From NCBI RefSeq assembly GCF_043555865.1, contig NZ_JBIGHY010000004.1, positions 1 through 64,000 on the forward strand: a DNA stretch of 64,000 nt, written 5' to 3'. Positions 50,940 to 58,682 of this stretch are shown in pieces. The stretch's first letter is position 1. Each line of letters begins with the position of its first letter. A model generated the notes under the pieces. That model was not told where the DNA came from, made no database searches, and saw only the letters and a list, made by a program, of their open reading frames with translations. The position numbers were made by a program, and so were the translations under genes. Source of the stretch: Pelomonas dachongensis. Lineage in GTDB: Bacteria > Pseudomonadota > Gammaproteobacteria > Burkholderiales > Burkholderiaceae_C.

Positions 50940-52067
50940 ATGAGCGGACCAGCGCCACGCTTCGGATTCGTGGCCGGCGAGGCCAGCGGCGACCTGCTCG
51001 CGGGTCTGCTGCTGCATGGTCTGCGCGCACGCTGGCCCGAGTTGACCTCGCAGGGCATTGGCGGCCCGAAGATGATAGCGCAGGGCTTTGAGACCTGGTG
51101 GCCGCACACCAAGCTGTCCATCTTCGGCTATGTCGATGCGTTGCTGAACATCCGCGAGCTGCTGTCCATCCGCAAGCAGTTGGGCACGCGGCTCATCGCC
51201 AACCGGCCCGATGTGTTCATCGGTGTGGACGCGCCTGACTTCAACTTCGGGTTGGAGACGCGGCTTCGCGAGGCGGGCATCAAGACCGTGCACTTCGTCT
51301 GCCCGTCCATCTGGGCCTGGCGGCCAGAGCGGGTCGAGAAGATCAAGGCCGCGGCCGACCACGTGCTGTGCCTGTTCCCGTTCGAGCCCGAGATCCTGCA
51401 CCAGGCCGGCATCGGCGCCACTTACGTCGGCCATCCGCTGGCCGACGCCATCCCGATGGAGCCACCGCGTGCGGCTGCGCGCGAGGCGCTGGGCCTGGCC
51501 GAGGGCGACACCGTCATCGCGCTGCTGCCCGGCAGCCGCAAGAGCGAGATCAACTACATCGCGCCCGCGCTGATCGGCGCTGCGAAGCTGCTGGCGCGAC
51601 CGGGCCGGCGCTTCGTGATGCCGGTGGTGCCGGGCCTGCGCGGCCTCGTCGAGCCGATGCTGCAGGGTGCCGACATCCAGCTCATCGACGGCCAGTCCCA
51701 CGCCGTGCTGGCCGCTTGCGACCTGACGCTGGTGGCCAGCGGCACGGCCACGCTGGAGGCGGCGCTGTTCAAGCGGCCCATGGTCATCGCCTACCGCATG
51801 AACGCGCTGAACTGGTGGCGCATGAAGGGCAAGGGCCTGCTGCCTTGGGTGGGCCTGCCCAACATCCTGGCGCGCGAATTCCTGGTGCCCGAGCTGATCC
51901 AGCACGACTGCACGCCCGAGATGCTCGCCCGCGAGGCCGAGGCCTTGCTGGCCGATGCACCACGCCGCGCTGCGCTGCACGCGCGCTTTGTCCAACTCCA
52001 CGAGCTGCTGCGGCAAGACACCGCGCGGCGTGCCAGCGATGCCATCGCGACGCTTATCGGTGCCTGA
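50940..52067 (+). CDS. lpxB: Lipid-A-disaccharide synthase LpxB
   Basis: A 375-residue GT19 glycosyltransferase that condenses UDP-diacylglucosamine with lipid X on the inner face of the inner membrane. Markers are FVAGEASGDLLAGLL at the N terminus, PSIWAWRPERVEKI, LLPGSRKSEINYIAP and VASGTATLEAALFKRPMVI. It starts 5 bases after lpxA and is followed by rnhB 7 bases later. Length is standard (E. coli 382). Confidence 0.97.
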   Translation: MSGPAPRFGFVAGEASGDLLAGLLLHGLRARWPELTSQGIGGPKMIAQGFETWWPHTKLSIFGYVDALLNIRELLSIRKQLGTRLIANRPDVFIGVDAPDFNFGLETRLREAGIKTVHFVCPSIWAWRPERVEKIKAAADHVLCLFPFEPEILHQAGIGATYVGHPLADAIPMEPPRAAAREALGLAEGDTVIALLPGSRKSEINYIAPALIGAAKLLARPGRRFVMPVVPGLRGLVEPMLQGADIQLIDGQSHAVLAACDLTLVASGTATLEAALFKRPMVIAYRMNALNWWRMKGKGLLPWVGLPNILAREFLVPELIQHDCTPEMLAREAEALLADAPRRAALHARFVQLHELLRQDTARRASDAIATLIGA

Positions 52068-52074
52068 GCAGGTG

Positions 52075-52680
52075 ATGCTCGACTGGACGCCGTCCGGCCT
52101 CGTGGCCGGTGTGGACGAGGCCGGCCGCGGGCCGCTGGCCGGGCCGGTGTTCGCCGCCGCCGTCATCCTCGACGACCTGCAGCCGATCCAGGGGCTGGCT
52201 GACTCCAAGGTGCTGACGGCTGCCAAACGCGCCCGGCTCTATGACGAGATCCGCGCGAAGGCGCTGTGCTGCTGCATCGCACACGCGACGACTGAGGAGA
52301 TCGACCAGATCAACATCCTGCAGGCGACGATGCTGGCCATGCAGCGCGCCGTGCACGGCCTGCGACTGAAGCCGACGCTGGTGCGCATTGACGGCAACCG
52401 CCTGCCCGTGCTGCCTATGAGCGCCGAGGCCATCGTGAAGGGCGACGCGACCGTGCAGGCGATCTCCGCCGCCAGCATCCTGGCCAAGGTTGCGCGAGAT
52501 CTGTTCTGCGAGCAGATGCACCAGAGCCATCCGCAGTATGGCTTTGCGACCCACAAGGGCTATGGCACGCCGGAGCATCTGGCCGCGCTGAAGGCGCATG
52601 GCGCCAGCCCGTGGCACCGCCGCAGTTTTGCGCCCGTGCGCAACGTCTGCATCGACGTGACGACCAACACGCTGGCATGA
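52075..52680 (+). CDS. rnhB: Ribonuclease HII
   Basis: A 201-residue type 2 RNase H that nicks 5' of ribonucleotides in DNA duplexes. Catalytic Asp and Glu are in VAGVDEAGRGPLAGPV; further acidic residues are in VRIDGNRLP and the motif SAASILAKVARD. ATG 52075 is chosen; the in-frame ATG at 52039 would overlap lpxB by 29 bases. The lpxB-rnhB order is conserved across proteobacteria. The stop overlaps the trmH-family start (ATGA). Confidence 0.96.
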   Translation: MLDWTPSGLVAGVDEAGRGPLAGPVFAAAVILDDLQPIQGLADSKVLTAAKRARLYDEIRAKALCCCIAHATTEEIDQINILQATMLAMQRAVHGLRLKPTLVRIDGNRLPVLPMSAEAIVKGDATVQAISAASILAKVARDLFCEQMHQSHPQYGFATHKGYGTPEHLAALKAHGASPWHRRSFAPVRNVCIDVTTNTLA

Positions 52681-53447
52681 AGCTGGACCCCGTCACCTCG
52701 CGCGACAACCCGGCGCTCGTTCGGCTGCGCAAGATAGCGGCCGACTCGGCGGGCTACCGCAAGACCGGCAGCGTGTGGGTCGAAGGCGACCACCTGCTGC
52801 GCGCGGCGCTGCAGCGCGGCTGGCAGCCGGCGCTCGTCGTGCTCACCGAAGGCGCGATGCAGGACCCGGCACTGGCGGCGCTCGCCGGGGCCGCGCCGCG
52901 CGCGCTGGTCGTGCCTACCGCGCTGTTCAAGGGCCTGAGCGGCCTGGAGTCGCCCGCACAGATCGGTGCCGAGCTGACGCTGCCCGCAGCGCCGGCCATC
53001 GCCGCTGACGCTGCAAGCGTCGTGCTGGACCGGCTGCAGGACGCCGGCAACGTGGGCGCCATCCTGCGCAGCGCGGCGGCCTTCGGCGTGCGCCAGGTGC
53101 TCGCGCTGAAGGGCACGGCGGCGCTGTGGTCGCCCAAGGTCGTGCGGGCGGGGCAGGGCGCACATTTCGGGCTGCGCCTCGTGGAAGGCCTGGCCTCAGA
53201 TGATCTGGCCGCCCTCCAGGTGCCGCTGATCGCGACCAGCTCGCACACGGAGCACGTTTTGCACCGCGTGAGCCTGCCCTCGCCCTGCGCGTGGGTCATG
53301 GGGCATGAAGGCCAGGGCGTGTCGCCTGCGTTGATGGCGCGCTGCGCGCTGACTGTGGGCATCCCGCAGCCGGGTGGCGAGGAGTCGCTGAACGTCGCCG
53401 CCGCTGCCGCCATCTGCCTCTACGAGAGCGAGCGCCAGCGCGGCTGA
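52677..53447 (+). CDS. TrmH/SpoU family RNA 2'-O-methyltransferase
   Basis: A 256-residue SPOUT methyltransferase. An N-terminal substrate-binding domain (YRKTGSVWVEGDHLLRAAL) precedes the knotted catalytic domain with VVLDRLQDAGNVGAILRSA, VMGHEGQGVS and IPQPGGEESLNVAAAAAI, the SAM-binding knot. It probably methylates a ribose in rRNA or tRNA; RlmB-like is possible but the target cannot be named. It ends the lipid A cluster. In relatives this gene is followed by ppsR; here the iron and glycogen genes come between. Confidence 0.9.
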   Translation: MKLDPVTSRDNPALVRLRKIAADSAGYRKTGSVWVEGDHLLRAALQRGWQPALVVLTEGAMQDPALAALAGAAPRALVVPTALFKGLSGLESPAQIGAELTLPAAPAIAADAASVVLDRLQDAGNVGAILRSAAAFGVRQVLALKGTAALWSPKVVRAGQGAHFGLRLVEGLASDDLAALQVPLIATSSHTEHVLHRVSLPSPCAWVMGHEGQGVSPALMARCALTVGIPQPGGEESLNVAAAAAICLYESERQRG

Positions 53448-53490
53448 ACGACGGCCGCCGGGCGGGCCTGGCTTGAAGATGAGATTCGCT

Positions 53491-53513
53491 TGCAATTGCG
53501 AATCGCTCTCATT
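53491..53513 (+). promoter_or_regulatory. Fur-box-like operator upstream of hemP
   Basis: The stretch ending in TTGCGAATCGCTCTCATT resembles the betaproteobacterial Fur box, and it overlaps an inverted repeat, GATTCGC (53483-53489) with GCGAATC (53498-53504). It ends 11 bases before the hemP ATG, where a repressor would block transcription or initiation. Match is by eye; a stronger site lies at 57190. Confidence 0.6.
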
Positions 53514-53524
53514 AAAGTGGCGAC

Positions 53525-53710
53525 ATGCTTGTTGACCCCCACTCCCGCCAGACGCCTGCGACGCCGGCGTCGCGCCCCGACGTTGCTCCACTGCCGCGCA
53601 TCGACAGTGACGCGCTACTGGGCCCGCGCGGCGAGGTGCTGATCGTCCATCGGCAGCAGGTCTACCGCCTGCGCGTGACCAGTCTGGGCAAGCTGATCCT
53701 GACCAAGTAA
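53525..53710 (+). CDS. hemP: Hemin uptake protein HemP
   Basis: A 61-residue protein of the HemP family, recognised by IDSDALLGPRGEVLIVHRQQ and the C-terminal LRVTSLGKLILTK. HemP genes are small, Fur-repressed and usually next to heme or siderophore receptors; in Burkholderia HemP has been reported to act as an activator of heme-uptake genes, though its mechanism is not settled. A Fur-like site precedes it. The DUF2325 gene follows 73 bases later. There is no ribosome-binding site of note before ATG 53525. Confidence 0.9.
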   Translation: MLVDPHSRQTPATPASRPDVAPLPRIDSDALLGPRGEVLIVHRQQVYRLRVTSLGKLILTK

Positions 53711-53783
53711 GCCGTCCCTGTCGCCATTCGACACCCGCGCCAGCCAGCCGCCGCGAGCCCGCGCTTCCCACCGGAGCCTGCCC

Positions 53784-54962
53784 ATGGCCGAAGCCTGTTG
53801 CGCCGCGCATGCGGCACTGCCCCCCACCACCGGTTCGCGCCGCCGCCGGCTCTGGGAGCTGGGCAGCCATGCTCATTGTCCCGTCATCGGCGTCTGCCTG
53901 CCGCTGGAGCGCGTGCGCCAGCTGGCGAAGAAGCTGCTGGTGCTGCAGGGTGACGAAGACGACTACACGCTGCATTGCAGCCTCGTCACCGCAGCCGCAC
54001 GCCGCAATGCGGTGGCGGAGGCCTTGCAGAAGGACCTGGAGCAGCGCTTCACGCTGGATGTGCGCGCTGCCGCGCAGGCCAAGTGTCGCGACAGCCTGAT
54101 GGCCTGGTGGCGCGGCCGTGCGTTGCACAGCGAGGGCATCGCCGGCGCGCTGTGGGCCACGCTGACGCATGCGCGCTGCGACGAGTGGCTGGAGATGCGC
54201 GTGCTCGGCCAGGTGCACATGCTGCAGCACCAGGTGGGCGCCGCGCAGCGCGTGGATCTGGCGCGCCACCGCGAACTCGCGGCCGAGCACCAGGCGCTGA
54301 TGCGCGACTACGCCGAAGCGCAACAGCGCGTCACGGCCTGGGGCCAGGAGCGCGCGCGTGAGCAGCAGGCCTGGGAGCAGGAACGCATGCAGCAGCGTGG
54401 CGCGGTGATCGCGCTGCAGACACAGCTCGCGCATGCGCAGGAGCAGCTGCAGCAATGGCAGGCAGCACGGCCGGACCTGCCGGAGCGCGAAGCGCTACGC
54501 GAGCGGCTGGCCGAGCAGGCGGCGCGCAACCAGCTGCTGCAGCGCGAGGTCCACCGGCTGACGTCACGCGCGGCGCTGCCGGCAGATGTGGCCGATGCGG
54601 AGCCCGCACCCGTGGCAGCGGCATGCGAGCTGCCGCTTGTGCCGGTCAAGCTTGAGCACCGCGTGGTGCTGTGCGTGGGCGGGCGTGGCGGCAGCGTGCC
54701 GCAGTACCGGCAGGCGGTGGAGGTCTGCGGCGCGCAGTTCCTGCACCACGACGGCGGCAGCGAGCACAAGCCCGCGCAGCTGGAGCCGCAACTGGCTGCG
54801 GCCGACCTGGTGATCTGCCAGACCGGCTGCATCAGCCACGACGCCTACTGGCGCGTGAAGGACCACTGCAAGCGCCACGGCAAGCGCTGCGTGTTCGTCG
54901 AGACGCCCAGCCGCAGCGCGTTCGAGCGCGCGCTGGCGCAGGCGGCGATTGAGCCCTCGTGA
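53784..54962 (+). CDS. DUF2325 domain-containing protein
   Basis: A 392-residue soluble protein in three parts. Residues 1-105 are Cys/His-bearing (MAEACCAAH, ELGSHAHCPVIGVCLPL). Residues about 165-265 form a Gln/Glu/Arg coiled coil. The C-terminal DUF2325 domain (about 290-385) has VLCVGGRGGSVPQYRQAVE, FLHHDGGSEHKP, VICQTGCISHDAYWRVKDH and KRHGKRCVFV, rich in Cys and His like a metal- or cofactor-binding site. Function is unknown. A GGAG lies 7 bases before the ATG. Its place directly after hemP, convergent with an iron receptor, points to iron or heme metabolism by context only. Confidence 0.82.
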   Translation: MAEACCAAHAALPPTTGSRRRRLWELGSHAHCPVIGVCLPLERVRQLAKKLLVLQGDEDDYTLHCSLVTAAARRNAVAEALQKDLEQRFTLDVRAAAQAKCRDSLMAWWRGRALHSEGIAGALWATLTHARCDEWLEMRVLGQVHMLQHQVGAAQRVDLARHRELAAEHQALMRDYAEAQQRVTAWGQERAREQQAWEQERMQQRGAVIALQTQLAHAQEQLQQWQAARPDLPEREALRERLAEQAARNQLLQREVHRLTSRAALPADVADAEPAPVAAACELPLVPVKLEHRVVLCVGGRGGSVPQYRQAVEVCGAQFLHHDGGSEHKPAQLEPQLAAADLVICQTGCISHDAYWRVKDHCKRHGKRCVFVETPSRSAFERALAQAAIEPS

Positions 54963-54968
54963 GGGCCA

Positions 54969-54989
54969 GCCCCGGCGTGCGGCCGGGGC
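54969..54989. terminator. GC-rich hairpin between the DUF2325 and TonB receptor genes
   Basis: GCCCCGGC (54969-54976) pairs with GCCGGGGC (54982-54989) around a 5-base loop, between the convergent stops. There is no T run on either side, so it may stop transcription only weakly or rely on Rho. Confidence 0.5.
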
Positions 54990-54998
54990 GCTGCCGCA

Positions 54999-57098
54999 TC
55001 AGAGCTTGTAGCTCAGCGACACGCTGTAGTGGCGCGGCGGGATGTAGATCGCCCCGGACTGCAGGCCGCCAACGGCCTTCTTGTCGAACAAGTTGTTGAC
55101 GTTCACGCGCAGCGTGGCGCGGTCGTTCAGGCTGTAGGCCGCGAAGGCGTCAGCTTTCACATAAGCGCCTTGGGAAGGGCCAAAGGCCTTGGACACGTCC
55201 GACTGCCAGCGCGCAGCGATGCCGACTCGTAGCGCCGGCAGCGCAGGTACCCCGCTGTCCACACGGACGTTGAACGTGTTGCGCGGCACCCATTCGTAGA
55301 TGTCCTTGCCGTCGTCGCCGGTCAGGATCAGGCGGGTGTAGCCGGTCGTGATCTTGGCATCCTTGCCCAGGCGGCCGGTGGCTTCGATCTCGAAGCCCTT
55401 GGACTCGACGTTCACCGGCTTGTACCACCACTGGCCGGCAGCATTGACGCCGGCGTAGGTGGCCAGGCCTTCCTGTTTGGCGGTGAACAGCGCGAACGTG
55501 GTCAGCAGCGACTTGTTCAGCCATTCAGCCTTGACACCGACCTCGGTGTTGATGCCCTTCACCGGCGCCAGCAGGTCGCCGTTGATGTCAGCCTGTTCCT
55601 GCGGCAGGAAGATGTCGGAGTACGACACATAGCCGAGCACGTCGGGCGTGATGTCGTAGGTGAAGCCGACGTAGGGGCTGACTTCCTGCGTCTTCGGGTC
55701 CAGCAGCTTGCCACCGCTGCCGTAACGCGACTGGCCGCCGCGCACATGACGCATCGCGTTGACGCCCAGGATGGCCTTGAAGGCGTCGGTCAGCTGCAGA
55801 CGCGAGGCGACATACAGGCGGGTCAGCGACTGCTCGCCGGTTGTGCAGGTGGTGCGCTGGCCCCAGGTGGGCTCAGGCACGGCATCGCCGCCGAAGGGTT
55901 GGGCTGGCAGCGACGGATTCGCGTAGCCGGCCAGACAGTCGCCGCCTGGCACGTAGGTGTCGGTGCTGAGCTCCTCCTCAGAGCGGTTCAGGCCCACCAG
56001 CAGGTCATGCTTGCGACCGAAGGCGCTGAAGCGGCCGCTGAGGTTCACGTCCAGCGTCTGGTTGTTGGTGTCGCCTTCGCTGCGGTAGTGCTGTCCGATC
56101 AGGCCGGTGTTGTCCGGATTCAGCGTGCCGTAGACGTAGAACAGCTTGGTCGATTCCTTGCCCTGGCGGTTGTTGTAGGTGACCTTCGCTTCCCAGTCGT
56201 CCGACAGGCGATGCGCGTACTCGATGAAGGCGCTGCGGGACTCGACGTTCCAGTAGTTGTACTTCTGCGCGGTGGACGAGCCTACCGGCAGGTCCGCCTG
56301 GGTACCGTCGGAGCGGCGCAGCGTCAGCGAGCCCCACATGGCGCCGTCCTGCTTGGAATCGGTGGCCGTCACGCCCACGGTGAGCACCCCGTTGCGGCCG
56401 ATCTGGCCGTCCACCACACCGTAGACGGTGGTGCGCTGGTCTTTCAGATCGCGCAGGTAGGAGTCCTTGTCCTCGTGCGCCACCACCAGACGGGCGGCCC
56501 AAGCGCCGTCATCGCTCAGCACCTTGTTGTAGTCCAGCCCGATGCGCTTCTTGCCCCATGAGCCGAAGGCGATGTTGGCCTCGCCGCCGTCCTCGTTGGT
56601 GGGGCGCTTGCGCACGTAATTGATGGTGCCGGACGCGTTGCCAACGCCGGTCAGGAGGCCATTGGCGCCGCGGATCAGCTCGATCTTGTCGAACACGAAC
56701 GTGTCCTCGCGGCCGACCACGGTGCCCCAAGAGTTGCTCATGCCCAGCCCGTCGAGCTGCGTGAGCTGAATGTCGAAACCGCGCGCATTGAACGTTGCGC
56801 GGTTGGTCTCCCACAGCTCAACGTTGATGCCGGTGGCCAGGGCCAGCGCCTCGTTGCTGCCGGTCAGGCCGAAGTTGGCGATGTCTTCCTTGTCCAGCGT
56901 GCTGATGGTCTGCGGCGTGTCCTTCAGCTCCATCGCCAGGCCGGTTGCGCCCTTGGAGATGCGGTTGGCGCGCTTGCCCGTCACGACAACGGACTCGATC
57001 TGCTGCGTGGGCGCGGGGGTGGTCTGCGCGTGGACGGCGCCGAGCAGGGCGCAGGCGGAGGCGACGGCGACAGCCGTCAGCGTGAAAGGCTTGTTCAT
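54999..57098 (-). CDS. TonB-dependent siderophore receptor
   Basis: A 699-residue outer-membrane receptor. Signal peptide (residues 1-24, ending VHAQ), TonB box-like SVVVTGKRA, plug domain (TPQTISTLDKEDI, FNARGFDIQ, ELIRGANGLLTGVGNASG) and a 22-strand barrel ending in HYSVSLSYKL. The TPQ-type plug start and RGA.GLL.G.G.P/ASGT motif place it with FhuE/FpvA-like ferric hydroxamate or pyoverdine receptors. No N-terminal signalling domain is present, so no sigma/anti-sigma pair is needed. A Fur box overlaps its promoter. The ligand is unknown and no siderophore synthesis genes are nearby. Confidence 0.93.
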   Translation of the reverse strand: MNKPFTLTAVAVASACALLGAVHAQTTPAPTQQIESVVVTGKRANRISKGATGLAMELKDTPQTISTLDKEDIANFGLTGSNEALALATGINVELWETNRATFNARGFDIQLTQLDGLGMSNSWGTVVGREDTFVFDKIELIRGANGLLTGVGNASGTINYVRKRPTNEDGGEANIAFGSWGKKRIGLDYNKVLSDDGAWAARLVVAHEDKDSYLRDLKDQRTTVYGVVDGQIGRNGVLTVGVTATDSKQDGAMWGSLTLRRSDGTQADLPVGSSTAQKYNYWNVESRSAFIEYAHRLSDDWEAKVTYNNRQGKESTKLFYVYGTLNPDNTGLIGQHYRSEGDTNNQTLDVNLSGRFSAFGRKHDLLVGLNRSEEELSTDTYVPGGDCLAGYANPSLPAQPFGGDAVPEPTWGQRTTCTTGEQSLTRLYVASRLQLTDAFKAILGVNAMRHVRGGQSRYGSGGKLLDPKTQEVSPYVGFTYDITPDVLGYVSYSDIFLPQEQADINGDLLAPVKGINTEVGVKAEWLNKSLLTTFALFTAKQEGLATYAGVNAAGQWWYKPVNVESKGFEIEATGRLGKDAKITTGYTRLILTGDDGKDIYEWVPRNTFNVRVDSGVPALPALRVGIAARWQSDVSKAFGPSQGAYVKADAFAAYSLNDRATLRVNVNNLFDKKAVGGLQSGAIYIPPRHYSVSLSYKL

Positions 57099-57175
57099 GG
57101 TGGTTGGCAGGCGTTGCGCGCATCGCCTGCAAGAGGGCAGCGTCGCAGCAGGGCCGGGGATGAGGTTGTGCTGGC

Positions 57176-57181
57176 ATTGTA
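57176..57181 (-). promoter_or_regulatory. -10 box of the TonB receptor gene
   Basis: TACAAT on the minus strand, 77 bases before the receptor ATG. With 17-base spacing the -35 region falls at about 57199-57204, inside the Fur box. Confidence 0.55.
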
Positions 57182-57189
57182 GGCTGGCA

Positions 57190-57208
57190 AATGAGAATCA
57201 ATATCATT
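57190..57208. promoter_or_regulatory. Fur box of the TonB receptor gene
   Basis: The 19-base AATGAGAATCAATATCATT has the inverted-repeat ends AATGA/TCATT and closely matches the GATAATGATAATCATTATC-type Fur consensus. It covers the -35 position of the receptor promoter, so iron-loaded Fur would block RNA polymerase. Confidence 0.82.
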
Positions 57209-57422
57209 CAAAAAGGGCGACTGTTGCATTCATGCGGCCCGCTTCGCAGCCACGACTGAGCTGTGTTGCCGGTTGAAGAAGCCCCGCGAGCCTTACGGGG
57301 GGCTCGGAAGGTGCGGCAATTGCTCGTGTCATGTGGCGTCTGCCGGATAGTTGCGGGAACCCCCGCTGGCGGCTGGCGCATTGCCCGCCCAGACTGCGGC
57401 GAAACCACACACCCGACATTCC
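57209..57422 (+). promoter_or_regulatory. Untranslated region before glgC with interlocked hairpins
   Basis: The 324 bases between the receptor start and glgC hold no gene. Besides the Fur box and receptor promoter they contain two overlapping pairings: CCCCG (57282-57286) with CGGGG (57296-57300), and CGAGCC (57287-57292) with GGCTCG (57301-57306). They are ordered as in an H-type pseudoknot or as exclusive alternatives. No clear glgC promoter or known riboswitch is recognised. Confidence 0.4.
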
Positions 57423-58682
57423 ATGGCCACCGTACCCTCGCCGCACCAGCTGTCCCGCCGTGCCATCGCCCTCGTGCTCGCTGGCGGACGAGGCTCCCGC
57501 CTGAAGCAGCTCACTGACGCCCGCGCCAAGCCGGCGGTCTATTTCGGGGGCAAGTTCCGCATTGTCGACTTCGCGCTCAGCAACTGCGTGAACAGCGGCA
57601 TCCGCCGCATCGGCGTGGTCACGCAGTACAAAAGCCATTCGCTGTTGCGCCACATCCAGCGCGGCTGGAGCTTCCTGCGCGCCGAGCTGAACGAGACCGT
57701 CGACCTGATGCCTGCGCAGCAGCGTGTCGATGAGGAAAGCTGGTACCGCGGCACCGCTGATGCGGTCTACCAGAACCTGGACATCATCCAGAGCACGGCG
57801 GCCGAGTACATCGTCGTGCTGGCGGGTGACCACGTCTACAAGATGGACTACTCCAGCATGCTGGTGGACCACGTCAGCACCGGTGCCGGCTGCACGGTGG
57901 GCTGCATCGAGGTGGACAAGGGCGAGGCCAGCGCGTTCGGCGTGATGGCCATCGATGGCGAGCGCCAGATCACCGCGTTCCAGGAGAAGCCGGCGAACCC
58001 GCCCACCATGCCGGGCAGCGACAGCGTCTGCCTGGCCAGCATGGGCATCTACATCTTCAATGCCGACTACCTCTACCGCCTGCTCGCCGAGGACCTGGCC
58101 AACCCCGACTCCAGCCACGACTTCGGCAAGGACGTGATCCCCAAGGTCGTTGCCGAGGGCCGCGCCGTGGCGCACCCGTTCAGCATGAGCTGCATCCACA
58201 ACCCCAACGGCGCCGCGCCCTACTGGCGCGACGTCGGCACGCTGGACGCGTTCTGGGCCGCCAACCTGGACCTGGCCTCCATCAATCCCGAGCTGGACAT
58301 CTACGACACTGACTGGCCGATCTGGACCTACCAGCGCCAGCTGCCGCCGGCCAAGTTCATCCCCGACCACAACGGTATGCACGGCATGACGGTCAACACC
58401 ATCGTCAGCGCCGGCTGCATCGTGTCGGGCGCCCACGTCGTGCAGTCGGTGCTGTTCAACAACGTGCGCATCCGCTCGTTCTGCAACATCCACCAGTGCG
58501 TGCTGCTGCCGGGTGTCGAGGTGGGGCGGCACTGCCGGCTCACCAAGGTCATCATCGACCGCGCCTGTGTGATCCCCGACGGCCTCGTCGTCGGTGAAGA
58601 CGCAGCGCTGGACGCCGCCCGCTTCGAACGCACCGACAGCGGCGTCGTGCTGATCACCAAGCAGATGCTCGCGAGGTTGTGA
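57423..58682 (+). CDS. glgC: Glucose-1-phosphate adenylyltransferase
   Basis: A 419-residue enzyme making ADP-glucose, the glycogen precursor. The nucleotide loop is VLAGGRGSRLKQLTD (about 17-31); other blocks are KPAVYFGGKFRIVDFALSN, WYRGTADAVYQNL, VLAGDHVYKMDY and FQEKPA. A C-terminal left-handed beta-helix holds the allosteric region. ATG 57423 is chosen; its Shine-Dalgarno is weak. The stop overlaps the glgA ATG (TGATG). Length matches E. coli GlgC (431). Confidence 0.96.
   Translation: MATVPSPHQLSRRAIALVLAGGRGSRLKQLTDARAKPAVYFGGKFRIVDFALSNCVNSGIRRIGVVTQYKSHSLLRHIQRGWSFLRAELNETVDLMPAQQRVDEESWYRGTADAVYQNLDIIQSTAAEYIVVLAGDHVYKMDYSSMLVDHVSTGAGCTVGCIEVDKGEASAFGVMAIDGERQITAFQEKPANPPTMPGSDSVCLASMGIYIFNADYLYRLLAEDLANPDSSHDFGKDVIPKVVAEGRAVAHPFSMSCIHNPNGAAPYWRDVGTLDAFWAANLDLASINPELDIYDTDWPIWTYQRQLPPAKFIPDHNGMHGMTVNTIVSAGCIVSGAHVVQSVLFNNVRIRSFCNIHQCVLLPGVEVGRHCRLTKVIIDRACVIPDGLVVGEDAALDAARFERTDSGVVLITKQMLARL

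Noticed and set aside
57209..57422. Known riboswitch before glgC
   Set aside because: The conserved bases of TPP, cobalamin, SAM, SAH and glycine classes were not found; only the interlocked hairpins remain.
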